Of a stretch of DNA of 64,000 bases, positions 45,719 through 54,009 are shown in pieces (within the stretch, counting starts at the first letter, position 1; each line of letters starts with the position of its first letter). Under the pieces are notes generated by a model. That model was not told the origin of the DNA and ran no database searches. It was given only the letters and a program-made list of their open reading frames with translations. The DNA is from Paracoccus sp. C2R09 (GTDB lineage: Bacteria > Pseudomonadota > Alphaproteobacteria > Rhodobacterales > Rhodobacteraceae), in contig NZ_JAHKQB010000023.1 in the NCBI RefSeq assembly GCF_018860625.1, positions 186,001 to 250,000 of the forward strand. The letters run 5' to 3'. Made by a program: the position numbers and the translations under genes.

Positions 45719-48700
45719 GCCCCGGAGTTGCGCCACCAGTCGATCACCGATTGCAGGTGATCCTGCCCTTCATCCACGGGCAATCCGGCCAAACGGGCAA
45801 GCAACTGCGGATCGGCGTCGGGATGCCCGTCCAGCAGGGTCGCGTATTCCGCCAGCGGGATCTGATCCGCATGCCGATCCGTCCCCTCGCGGAAAGGCAG
45901 CCTTGTGGCGCGTTCGCCCGGCCACAGGAACTCGGCCCGGCCCTCGCGGTGCAGATGCGCGGGTTCCATCGCCGATCGCACCCGATCCTGGATCCGATCC
46001 CCGGCGCGCGGCCAGCCATGTGCCGTCGCGATGCGGGCCGCCAGCCGGTCAAGCGCGATGGGCGCCTCCTCGGCCAGGATATCCGCGATGATCCGCGTCA
46101 GGACGGGCTGATAGCCCGCCTCGAAGAACCGCTCGGGGTCGGGGGTGACGCCGCCCGCATCCGCAGGCGCGGCGCCGGTTTCGGCCTTGCGCGCCGCGCG
46201 ACAGGCGCGGTCCCGGGCAAGGTGTTCCGACAGCGCCTCGTGGATGCGGTCGGCAACCGCCCGCGGATGGCGGAACCAGTCGGTGGACCAGACGCGCAGG
46301 ATGGTCCAGCCCAACCCCTCCAGCACTGCTTGGCGGACCTTGTCGCGGTCGCGCGCGGTGGCCGATCCGTGATAGGTCGCGCCGTCGCATTCGACACCCG
46401 CCAGATAGATCCCCGCATGATCGGGATGAACGACGCCCAGGTCGATCCGGAAGCCCGACACACCGATCTGGGGCCGCAGCTCCCATCCTCGTGCCTCCAG
46501 CGCCGTCATCACGGCGGCCTCGAACGGGTTCTCGACCGGCCCTTCCGACCCGGTATCCTGCGCAGGCAGCGCAACTGCGCCGCGTTCCGCATAATCGAGG
46601 AACGCCTTCAGATGGCGCACCCCCGTCGCATTCGTCCGGGCAAGGTCGATCTGTTCGGCCCGGATCGAGGCGAAGACATGCAGCTCGGCCCGGGCACGGG
46701 TCACGGCCACGTTCAGCCGTTTCTCTCCGCCCGTTCCGTTCAGCGCGCCGAAGGCCATCGACAGCTTGCCCGCCTGATCGGGCCCGAAGGTGATCGAGAA
46801 CAGCATCACGTCGCGTTCGTCGCCCTGGATGTTCTCCAGGTTCTTGACGATGACGGGTTCCTCGCGGGCATCCTCGAAGAACCATTCCAACTCGGGATCG
46901 CGGCGGCGTTCCTCGTCCAGCAGGTCGAGGATCAGCGCCTGCTGTTCGGCATTGAAGGTGATCACCCCAAGCGTCGGGCGATCCGCCTCGGGCAGGGTCA
47001 GCCATTCGGTCAGGCGCGACACGGCCATCGCGGTGATGGCGCGGGCCTCGACCTCGTTCCGCCGGTCCTTGCCGCGGCCATAGGTGCCGTTCACGGGATG
47101 CAGCCGCACGGCCTTCGACTGGGTGCGGGGCGAGGGGAAGGTGATCAGGCGCCCGCCATAGTAGTGCCAGTTGGAGAAGGCGATCAGCGCCTCATCCCGG
47201 CTGCGGTAATGCCAGTCCAGCTGCTGCATCGGCACGCCCGACGCCGCGACCTCGTCCAGGATCGAGGGCAGGTCGCGTTCGGTTTCGGGGATGTCGTCGG
47301 TGTCATCCTCGACCTTGCCGAAGAAATTGGTGGGCGGCAGCTGCTTGGGGTCGCCCACGATGATCGCCTGACGTCCCCGTGCTATGGCCCCGATCGCGTC
47401 CCATGTGGTGATCTGGGACGCCTCGTCGAAGATCACCACGTCGAAGGCCGTCTGGCCCGCCGGCAGATATTGCGCGACCGACAGGGGCGACATCAGCACG
47501 CAGGGCGCGAGCTTGGTGAAGGCGTCGGGCATCTGCGCGATCAGCGAACGGATCGGCATGCTGGGGCGCTGCAGGCCCAACTGGTGCCGAAGCGTGCCCA
47601 GCTCGGACTTGCGCGGGACCGCGTCGCGCGCGGGCAGCCCGTGGCGGATGCGTGACAGGATCTGTCCGGCGGCCATCTGCGTCGCGGCGCGGTCGAGGTC
47701 GCGGAAGCGTGCGATCGCATCCTCATGCGCCCAATGCGAGAAGCCGCGAAGGACAGGATCGGCGTCCAGCGCATGGGGCAGCCACCATGCGGCATAGGCA
47801 TTGCGGAAGGCATCCTCGAGCGGCTGCTCGATGCCGCCACCCTCCAACACCGCGACCAGCGGTGACAGGCCCGCCGCCATCGCCTGCGCACGCGCGGCGT
47901 TCCAGCGGGTCCAGTCGGGCAGATGCTCGCGCGCGGCGTCGATGGTCTCCAACTGCTCCAGCAGGCGGGGCAGCGGCATCGTCAGCGGATCGCTGCCGGC
48001 GGCTTCGGCGAATGGTCGGGCGGCGTTGCGGAAGGTGTCCTCGGCAACGGACAGGGCGCGGGCGGCCGCATCCTCGCCCGCCGCCATGCGGCGCAGGGCA
48101 AGGTGCCAGCGGTCTTGGTCGGCGACATGCGGCGCGATACGGACGGCGGCCTTCAGAAGCACCACCGCCGCGTCGGCCTTGCGGCGAAGATCGGCGGGAT
48201 CGTCGGCGATATCCCTGAGGGGGCTTGCGTCGATGACCGCCCGGTGGCGCGCGATTTCCGCAAGCGCGGGGATATCGGTTTCAGGATCGACCGCGCCGCC
48301 CTGGGCATAGGTCTGCAGCAGCTTGCGCAGGCGGCCCATCGCCAGCGCCGACATGGGCCAGATCCTGGTGCGGGCCATGCGCCAATCCTGATCCAGCCGG
48401 TCCACGGGGATGGGGGCGTCGGGCGCGTAATCCCCCGCCAATCGACCCCGCGCCGCATTCCGGGCCTCGATCGCGCGGGCCAGATCCTCGGCCTGGGCGC
48501 GCAGGGCCGAGGCATCGCGGTCGATGGCCCAGCCAAGATCACCCCCCTGCGATGCCGCGCGGGCCAGGTCCGCAAGCGCATCGGGGCCGGTATCGGGCTG
48601 CAGCCCGGCCTCGTGGATCAGCGCCTGCCGGGCCGCGTCCAGATCGCGCGCAGCGACCCGCAACGCCTCCGCGGTTTCGAGCAGGGTGGCCTGCCAGCCG

Positions 48701-51345
48701 AAGGACCAGTCCTGCGCGCCGATCAGCGGAAACTCCGGCAGGTCGCGCACGATCCGATGCGTGCGGCCCAGGGTCGCCGCGATCTGCAGCATCCGCTGGA
48801 AGCTGGCCTCGTCATGCGCATCGTGGTTGTCGAAGCGCAACCGCAGCGACGGATCGGCATTCAACGACCAGCCGATGGCCTGGAAGATGCTGAAGCCCTG
48901 TCGCCCCTTGGCATGCAGCGCGGCGACATAGGCGTTCAGTTCCTGCCGCGTCATGTCCAGATCGGCGGTCACGCGGGTCCATTCGGCGTCGCTGCCTTCG
49001 GATGCGCGATCCCAGCTGCGGCCCAGCTGGGCCATGACGGCCTTGCGGTCGGCCTTGTTCGAATGCAGCTCCAGCACGGCATCGCCCAGGCCGTGCGCGT
49101 TCAGGCGGCGATGAACGACGTCCAGCGCGGCGGATTTCTCGGCCACGAACAGGACGGTGCGTCCGGTCGCCAGGCACTGGCTGATGATGTTGGCGATCGT
49201 CTGGCTCTTGCCGGTGCCGGGCGGGCCGATCAGCACGAAATCGCGCCCCTCTTGCGCGGACAGGACCGCGGCCAGCTGGGAACTGTCGGCGGGCAGCGGC
49301 GCGAACAGGTCCTGCGGCGGTAGGCGACGGTCCACGTCGCGCGGACCGGCAAGGCCCGGATCGCCGTCGGGCAGGAAGGGCGTTTCGGGGTTGTCGACCA
49401 GGTGACGGACCAGCGGGCTGTCGCGCAGGCTGTCGGCGCGTTCGGCCAGGTCCTTCCACATCAGGAACTTCGCGAAGGAGAAGGTCGACAGCGCCGCCTC
49501 CTCGACCAGCTCGAAGCCCGGAACGTCGCGGATGCGGGCGCGCATGGTCGAGAAGATGCGCGTCACGTCGAAGCCTGCCTCGTCGCGGGGCAGATCGCCT
49601 TCCAGCTCCGGGATCTTCAGGTCGAAATCGCGCTTGAGGAACTCCAGCAGCGTCGTGTTGAAGCGGATGTCGTCCTCATGCGCCTCGATCAGGAAATCCG
49701 ATTGCGCGGAGCGGCGGGTCAGCCGAACCGGGATCAGCAGCAGCGGCGCGCGGTAGCTGCGGCTGTCCTGCGCGGTATTCTTCCACCGCAGGAACCCCGC
49801 CGCCAGGAACAGCGTGTTCGTACCCCCCTCCTGCAGGTCGCTGCGCGCCTTGCGATAGAGGTCCAGCAGCCGTTCCTGCATGTCCTTGCCCGCAAGCGGC
49901 ACCGCGATGCGGCCGCGCGCGAAGGCATCGTTTGCCATCTGGTGCAGGATGGCGGCATCCTCGGGCAGGCCGTCGCCCGCCATCGCCTCGGGTCGGATGC
50001 CCTGGCCCTGTGCAAGGCGGTCCTCCAGCGCGGGAATGTCGGGGCAGACGAAGGGCAGGGTCTGGCGCGTGTCGCGGAAATTCAGCAACCGGTTGCGCAA
50101 GGACAGGTCCAGCAGCTTGCGCTGCCAGCGCGCGATGCGGTCGGCGGCGTTCCGGGGGGTGTCGTCCGCGATGGGGCTTGCAGGCATCATGCCCGGCGGC
50201 AGCGGACGGGGCAGGGCTGCCGGCGCCACGGGGGCGTCCGGATCCGTATCCTCGGGCGGGCGGTGGCTGGCCATGGGCCGGATGCGGGCGGCACGGGCAC
50301 GGCGGATGTCCAGCGCCTGCAGAAAGCCGTGTTCGTTGCGTTCGGCCACCAGATCGCGGCCGGCCGCTGCGGCCTCTTCGAAGGCGATGGCGGGGCGCCT
50401 GGTCAGGTGGGTGGTTTCCAGCATCACCAGTTCGCGCGCATCGACCGCCTTGCGCACGGTCATCACGTCGGGTTCCGCGATGCAGCCGAAATCCGCATCC
50501 GTCAGCCAGAAGCCGGCCCATGCATGGCCTTCCGCGAACAAGATCACGGGGTTCAGGCCCGCGGCCTCGAAGCACGAGGCAAGCAGCACGGCGCTGTCGA
50601 GGCATGTCGCCAACCCCTCGGACCGGATGCGGGCCGGGTCGCGCAGCTTCTGGCCCTGCAACTCGAACGAGGTGGGCGGCAGCGCGTAGCTGAGACCCCA
50701 GGCCGTCAGCGCCGACCAGATCGCGCCGGCAAGCATCCAGGGACGCCCGGGATCGCCGCTGCGATAGCCGTCGATATCGCCGGGCTCGCCCACCGCCTCC
50801 AGAAGGCGCGCGGCGTCCTTGAGGACAACGGCCACGACCGCGTCGTTCGGCGACACATGCGCGGCCAGCAGCGGGGCCATGGACAACCCGCCCCATTCGT
50901 CGCGGGCCAGCATCTCGACCGGGCGGGCGGCTTCCGCGATCAGCTCGTCGCCCCGATGGACCTGCAGGACGACCTCGCCCCATTCGGCCTCGTTCAGGCC
51001 CGAAAGATGCGCGGTATCCAGCGGCGTCTCGGCCTGCGGCAGGACGACGGTGGCGCCCGGTGCGATACGGTCGATGCGGAAGCTGCGCGGACGCATGACG
51101 GCGGGGCGCGTGGTCACCGTGACCTCCAGCGCCTCCAGCGGCGCGTCCCCTTCGTTCGTCAGCGCGACCCGACGCAGGATCGCGGGCCCGTTCTGGGACA
51201 GGGCAAAGTTGATCCGGTCCACCGGTTCGAGGTCAAGGGCGACTGCGGGGGCAGCGCCTTCGGGGCTGAGGTCTTCCAATTCGTCCAATCCAAGGGGTCG
51301 TCGTTGCCTGATATGCGATGCGTCAGGAAAGCCGATATCGCGCAA
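45715..51345 (-). CDS. Giant transglutaminase-like / DUF4011 / SF1 helicase / Vsr-like nuclease / DUF3320 protein
   Basis: About 1876 aa. Residues ~1-150 are beta-rich. Residues ~200-300 form a transglutaminase-like domain with C248 (EGLATCLDSA) and H274 (AEGHAWAGFWL). DUF4011 (WQRKLLDLSLRNRLLNFRD) begins near 405. The SF1 helicase has Walker A GPPGTGKS (707-714), a long helical insertion, FDEAS near 1306, GDPKQLPPT near 1331, and NVAVTRARAELHVF. A Vsr/DUF559-like nuclease near 1600-1670 holds D and VECDGATYH. C-terminal DUF3320 ends with a WPGE-type motif. All catalytic motifs look intact. The frame opens at TTG 51345; the true start may be further in. Such DUF4011-helicase-Vsr proteins are linked to antiphage defence. 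Confidence 0.88.
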   Translation of the reverse strand: MRDIGFPDASHIRQRRPLGLDELEDLSPEGAAPAVALDLEPVDRINFALSQNGPAILRRVALTNEGDAPLEALEVTVTTRPAVMRPRSFRIDRIAPGATVVLPQAETPLDTAHLSGLNEAEWGEVVLQVHRGDELIAEAARPVEMLARDEWGGLSMAPLLAAHVSPNDAVVAVVLKDAARLLEAVGEPGDIDGYRSGDPGRPWMLAGAIWSALTAWGLSYALPPTSFELQGQKLRDPARIRSEGLATCLDSAVLLASCFEAAGLNPVILFAEGHAWAGFWLTDADFGCIAEPDVMTVRKAVDARELVMLETTHLTRRPAIAFEEAAAAGRDLVAERNEHGFLQALDIRRARAARIRPMASHRPPEDTDPDAPVAPAALPRPLPPGMMPASPIADDTPRNAADRIARWQRKLLDLSLRNRLLNFRDTRQTLPFVCPDIPALEDRLAQGQGIRPEAMAGDGLPEDAAILHQMANDAFARGRIAVPLAGKDMQERLLDLYRKARSDLQEGGTNTLFLAAGFLRWKNTAQDSRSYRAPLLLIPVRLTRRSAQSDFLIEAHEDDIRFNTTLLEFLKRDFDLKIPELEGDLPRDEAGFDVTRIFSTMRARIRDVPGFELVEEAALSTFSFAKFLMWKDLAERADSLRDSPLVRHLVDNPETPFLPDGDPGLAGPRDVDRRLPPQDLFAPLPADSSQLAAVLSAQEGRDFVLIGPPGTGKSQTIANIISQCLATGRTVLFVAEKSAALDVVHRRLNAHGLGDAVLELHSNKADRKAVMAQLGRSWDRASEGSDAEWTRVTADLDMTRQELNAYVAALHAKGRQGFSIFQAIGWSLNADPSLRLRFDNHDAHDEASFQRMLQIAATLGRTHRIVRDLPEFPLIGAQDWSFGWQATLLETAEALRVAARDLDAARQALIHEAGLQPDTGPDALADLARAASQGGDLGWAIDRDASALRAQAEDLARAIEARNAARGRLAGDYAPDAPIPVDRLDQDWRMARTRIWPMSALAMGRLRKLLQTYAQGGAVDPETDIPALAEIARHRAVIDASPLRDIADDPADLRRKADAAVVLLKAAVRIAPHVADQDRWHLALRRMAAGEDAAARALSVAEDTFRNAARPFAEAAGSDPLTMPLPRLLEQLETIDAAREHLPDWTRWNAARAQAMAAGLSPLVAVLEGGGIEQPLEDAFRNAYAAWWLPHALDADPVLRGFSHWAHEDAIARFRDLDRAATQMAAGQILSRIRHGLPARDAVPRKSELGTLRHQLGLQRPSMPIRSLIAQMPDAFTKLAPCVLMSPLSVAQYLPAGQTAFDVVIFDEASQITTWDAIGAIARGRQAIIVGDPKQLPPTNFFGKVEDDTDDIPETERDLPSILDEVAASGVPMQQLDWHYRSRDEALIAFSNWHYYGGRLITFPSPRTQSKAVRLHPVNGTYGRGKDRRNEVEARAITAMAVSRLTEWLTLPEADRPTLGVITFNAEQQALILDLLDEERRRDPELEWFFEDAREEPVIVKNLENIQGDERDVMLFSITFGPDQAGKLSMAFGALNGTGGEKRLNVAVTRARAELHVFASIRAEQIDLARTNATGVRHLKAFLDYAERGAVALPAQDTGSEGPVENPFEAAVMTALEARGWELRPQIGVSGFRIDLGVVHPDHAGIYLAGVECDGATYHGSATARDRDKVRQAVLEGLGWTILRVWSTDWFRHPRAVADRIHEALSEHLARDRACRAARKAETGAAPADAGGVTPDPERFFEAGYQPVLTRIIADILAEEAPIALDRLAARIATAHGWPRAGDRIQDRVRSAMEPAHLHREGRAEFLWPGERATRLPFREGTDRHADQIPLAEYATLLDGHPDADPQLLARLAGLPVDEGQDHLQSVIDWWRNSGA

Positions 51346-51473
51346 GGGGATGCATGGCGTTCTTCATGCACTTCCCGTTGCGCCCGTTTCTATATGTTGT
51401 ATTGCTCGACTGCATCCTGCCATAGATGCGATCACGATATGTTCCGGGTCAAGTCGAAAGTTTCCCGCGGCGG

Positions 51474-52316
51474 TCAACCCACCGTCAGTTGGCGGGCATA
51501 GGCGGCCGCATGGCGGTCGTCGACGGCGCAACCCCGGATCAGCCAGTCGAAATGTTCGGTGAGGGCGGTCACACGCTGACGTTCGCGCAACGAAAGATAG
51601 AACTTGCCCACATAGATGATCGCAAGGCTGTTTCCGAAGACGGTCGTGGGCGCGCTGAAGGCGCAGCGCTTGTCGAACAGATGCAGTCGCAGGCGCGGGA
51701 ACAGGACGTCGCACTGATCGGCCAGAAACGCCAGCTGGTCACGACGCAGCCCCGCAGCCAGCCCCGCGTAATAGCCGCTGCCTTCGGCCAGGGCGCGCAG
51801 TTCCTGCACCGGCATCGCGATCTCGTAATCGGCCTCGCCGGTGCGGACCCAGTCGTGATGGCTGCGTGCGGTCCCCTTGATCTGGGCGATCGCCTCGGGG
51901 GGAAGGGCCGCGTATTCCCAGTCCAGCAGTTCGGGGGTCTTCAGCATTTCGGGCAGGGTCGCGGGAACATGCCGGATCTTGCTGCCGATCGCGGTCTGGT
52001 GCCACTCGATGATCTGGGCATCGGCCGCGTCACGCTCGGCCGGGCTGAGGCCCATGGCCGAGGCGAGGATGTCGCCCGCAAGCTCGGGGCGGTTGGTCAG
52101 CCCCAGCAGCCAGTCGAGGCTGACCCCCAGGGCCATCGCCATGTCGGCGGCAAGCTGGGCATTGGGCAGGCGGGGCGCATCGCCCTTGAGCAGTTGTCCG
52201 ATCGTCGAACGATCGACCCCGGTCGCGCGGGCCATCGCGCTTTTGCTGATGGCGCGATCGGCCATCGCCTGCTGCAACCGGGTGCGAAAGATCAGATGTC
52301 GGTCACGGCTGGCCAT
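51474..52316 (-). CDS. XRE-family transcriptional regulator upstream of the giant helicase
   Basis: A 280-aa protein with an N-terminal Cro/C1-type helix-turn-helix (RTRLQQAMADRAISKSAMAR; GVDRSTIGQLLKGD; LPNAQLAADMAMALGVSLDWLLG) and a ~190-aa C-terminal domain of unknown type. ATG 52316 was chosen because the HTH begins 10 residues later and the upstream codons cross the operator. It is on the same strand as, and 128 bp upstream of, the giant helicase-nuclease gene, so it probably controls it. Confidence 0.85.
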   Translation of the reverse strand: MASRDRHLIFRTRLQQAMADRAISKSAMARATGVDRSTIGQLLKGDAPRLPNAQLAADMAMALGVSLDWLLGLTNRPELAGDILASAMGLSPAERDAADAQIIEWHQTAIGSKIRHVPATLPEMLKTPELLDWEYAALPPEAIAQIKGTARSHHDWVRTGEADYEIAMPVQELRALAEGSGYYAGLAAGLRRDQLAFLADQCDVLFPRLRLHLFDKRCAFSAPTTVFGNSLAIIYVGKFYLSLRERQRVTALTEHFDWLIRGCAVDDRHAAAYARQLTVG

Positions 52317-52346
52317 GCCGCAACTATGCAGATCAAACGCAACAAG

Positions 52347-52367
52347 GCAAATTATTTGCAGCAAATT
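52347..52367. promoter_or_regulatory. Overlapping palindromes upstream of the XRE gene
   Basis: GCAAAT-T-ATTTGC (52347-52359) is followed by the overlapping palindrome TTTGC-A-GCAAA (52355-52365), so GCAAA half-sites alternate in orientation. They lie 31-50 bp before the XRE start, in the AT-rich divergent region shared with the DUF2061 gene. This fits an autoregulatory Cro/C1-type operator. Confidence 0.6.
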
Positions 52368-52432
52368 CACGGAATTTCGGCACAGGGCGGGTTCCGATAA
52401 GGCGGATGGGATGACGATAACAGGAGGAATGC

Positions 52433-52639
52433 ATGGAGACGCGGCGACGTATCGCCCTAAAGGCGGTGACATGGCAGATCATGGGTTTCGTGGTGATGAC
52501 GGCCATCGGGTTCGCCTTTACCGGGTCGGTCCGGGCGGGCGGCGGGATCGCTGTCGTCGGTGCGGTCACAGGCTTTCTGTGCTATTTCGGGCATGAGCTG
52601 GCCTGGTCGCGCATCGGATGGGGCCGAAGGTCGCAATGA
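52433..52639 (+). CDS. DUF2061-family small membrane protein
   Basis: A 68-aa protein with two hydrophobic helices (TWQIMGFVVMTAIGFAFTGS; GGIAVVGAVTGFLCYFGHEL) and the ALKAVTWQ start and GHELAWSRIGWG end typical of DUF2061. Function unknown. The ribosome-binding site is AGGAGGAATGC before ATG 52433. It is divergent to the XRE regulator. Confidence 0.85.
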   Translation: METRRRIALKAVTWQIMGFVVMTAIGFAFTGSVRAGGGIAVVGAVTGFLCYFGHELAWSRIGWGRRSQ

Positions 52640-52829
52640 CACGGCCGTGACCGCCGGCCCGCTTGCCGCAAACCGACGGTTGGCATACGAATCATGGGGA
52701 TGAGCCATCCGGGCGTTCACCTTCCGCTGCACTCCGCGGATCTGTCGCAGGACAGGCTGCGCAAGGAGCTGCGTCCCCTCGGCCTGCATCCGGCCCAAAG
52801 CTGAGCGTTGACATCAGAAGGACGCATCC

Positions 52830-53828
52830 ATGTTCCGAACCAGCCTTGCCGCAACCGCGCTTGTCATGACGGGCCTGCCCGCCATGGCGCACGAGACCGG
52901 GATCGACCGGATCGCGGCCTTTTTCGAGGGCGCCGATATCGTCAGCGGTCCGTCCGAGGTCGAATGCACCCTGTCGGGCGGGGCGACGACCAGCTGCTTC
53001 CAGATCACCGTGCGCCCCAATCCGCCCGACTACACGCCCGGGCCGTGGTGCCCGACGAATATCGCCGACGATGCCGAGAAGGGCGGCATCTGGTTCCTTG
53101 ATGGCAAGGCCGTGGAAGTGGATGGCGATTTCATCGCGAACCTTGCCGAAACCTATGGCGATACGGAATGGCAGCTGTTCGACAAGGACACGGGCGAGAT
53201 CCGTTTCACCGGCACCCTTGAGGCCTGCGAGGCGGCCGCGCGTCCCGACGTGGACCCGGACTACCAGAACTATTGCGTGCAATGTCAGCCGGAATACCTG
53301 CCCGAGGATGCCAGCGTGACCTATGTCATCCCCATGCATCCCGAACCGGCCGATGAACCGCAGCCCACGCAGATGGGGTCGGGGGTCGCGCTGAACGGCG
53401 TGCGGCTGGACGGGCCCGCGCCGCTGGATGCGATCCTGGGCGCACATACCATCGCGCCCTTCGACGATTGCGGCGGGCATGTGAACACGCATGTCGGGTA
53501 TCACTATCACGCGGTGACGGATTGCCTGGAGGGTGGCCAGGCGACCGTCGATGCGGGGGCCGGGACGTTGGCGGAACATGGCGGGCAGATCGGCATCGCC
53601 ATGGACGGCCATCCCATCTTCGCGCATCTGATGGCCGACGGGTCCGAGCCTGCGGATCTGGACGCGTGCTTCGGCCACGAGGCCGAGGGACTGCCATATC
53701 ATTACCACGCGGGGGCTGCGGGTTCGAACCAGATCCTGGGTTGCCTGAAGGCGCAGACCGGCTGCACCCTCGAGGAAGAGGGCGGCACCTGCGATGCCAG
53801 CAGACGCCGCGGTCCGCCGCCCCGGTGA
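52830..53828 (+). CDS. YHYH-domain secreted/periplasmic protein
   Basis: A 332-aa protein with a Sec signal peptide (MFRTSLAATALVMTGLPAMA) and two copies of the motif that names the YHYH family (HVGYHYHAVTDC near residue 224; LPYHYHAGAAG near 289), plus ten or more Cys likely forming disulfides. The His clusters suggest metal binding, but the biochemical role of YHYH proteins is not established. It stands alone, with a terminator 24 bp downstream. Confidence 0.85.
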   Translation: MFRTSLAATALVMTGLPAMAHETGIDRIAAFFEGADIVSGPSEVECTLSGGATTSCFQITVRPNPPDYTPGPWCPTNIADDAEKGGIWFLDGKAVEVDGDFIANLAETYGDTEWQLFDKDTGEIRFTGTLEACEAAARPDVDPDYQNYCVQCQPEYLPEDASVTYVIPMHPEPADEPQPTQMGSGVALNGVRLDGPAPLDAILGAHTIAPFDDCGGHVNTHVGYHYHAVTDCLEGGQATVDAGAGTLAEHGGQIGIAMDGHPIFAHLMADGSEPADLDACFGHEAEGLPYHYHAGAAGSNQILGCLKAQTGCTLEEEGGTCDASRRRGPPPR

Positions 53829-53851
53829 TCCGGCACGATGGCCGGCAGCAC

Positions 53852-53882
53852 GGGCCGTTCCCATCCGGGGGCGGCCCTTTTT
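53852..53882 (+). terminator. Rho-independent terminator of the YHYH gene
   Basis: GGGCCG at 53852-53857 pairs with CGGCCC at 53872-53877. The loop can extend the stem through CCC/GGG pairs, and five T residues follow directly. It ends transcription of the YHYH gene. Confidence 0.8.
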
Positions 53883-53892
53883 CATAGGCGCG

Positions 53893-54009
53893 ATGCGGCA
53901 ACGCCAGCAGCCCCTCTGGGTGAAAACGCATTGCTTCATCTGTGCGGCGAACTGCCTCACGCTGGACGGGACTGGAAATGTTCTCGCGGAAGGGCGCTGC
54001 ATCACATGA
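53893..54009 (+). CDS. Candidate 38-aa Cys-rich peptide coupled to the dehydrogenase gene
   Basis: An ORF of 38 residues whose core VKTHCFICAANCLTL followed by DGTGNVLAEGRC resembles the [4Fe-4S] loop at the N-terminus of molybdopterin oxidoreductases (CxxCxxxC, then a Gly-rich turn and a Cys). Its stop overlaps the next start (ATGA). It begins only 10 bp after a terminator and has no clear ribosome-binding site. It may be a remnant, a leader, or a genuine metal-binding peptide starting at GTG 53920. Confidence 0.35.
   Translation: MRQRQQPLWVKTHCFICAANCLTLDGTGNVLAEGRCIT

Noticed and set aside
41172..52316. Prophage or integrative element carrying the defence genes
   Set aside because: No integrase, transposase, phage structural gene or flanking repeats, and base composition by eye does not differ. 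tRNA-Sec lies 8 kb away and is not at the edge.
52694..52804. 36-aa ORF starting MGMSHPGVHLPLHSADLSQD before the YHYH gene
   Set aside because: No good ribosome-binding site or conserved feature; the 190-bp gap 52640-52829 shows nothing else I can support.
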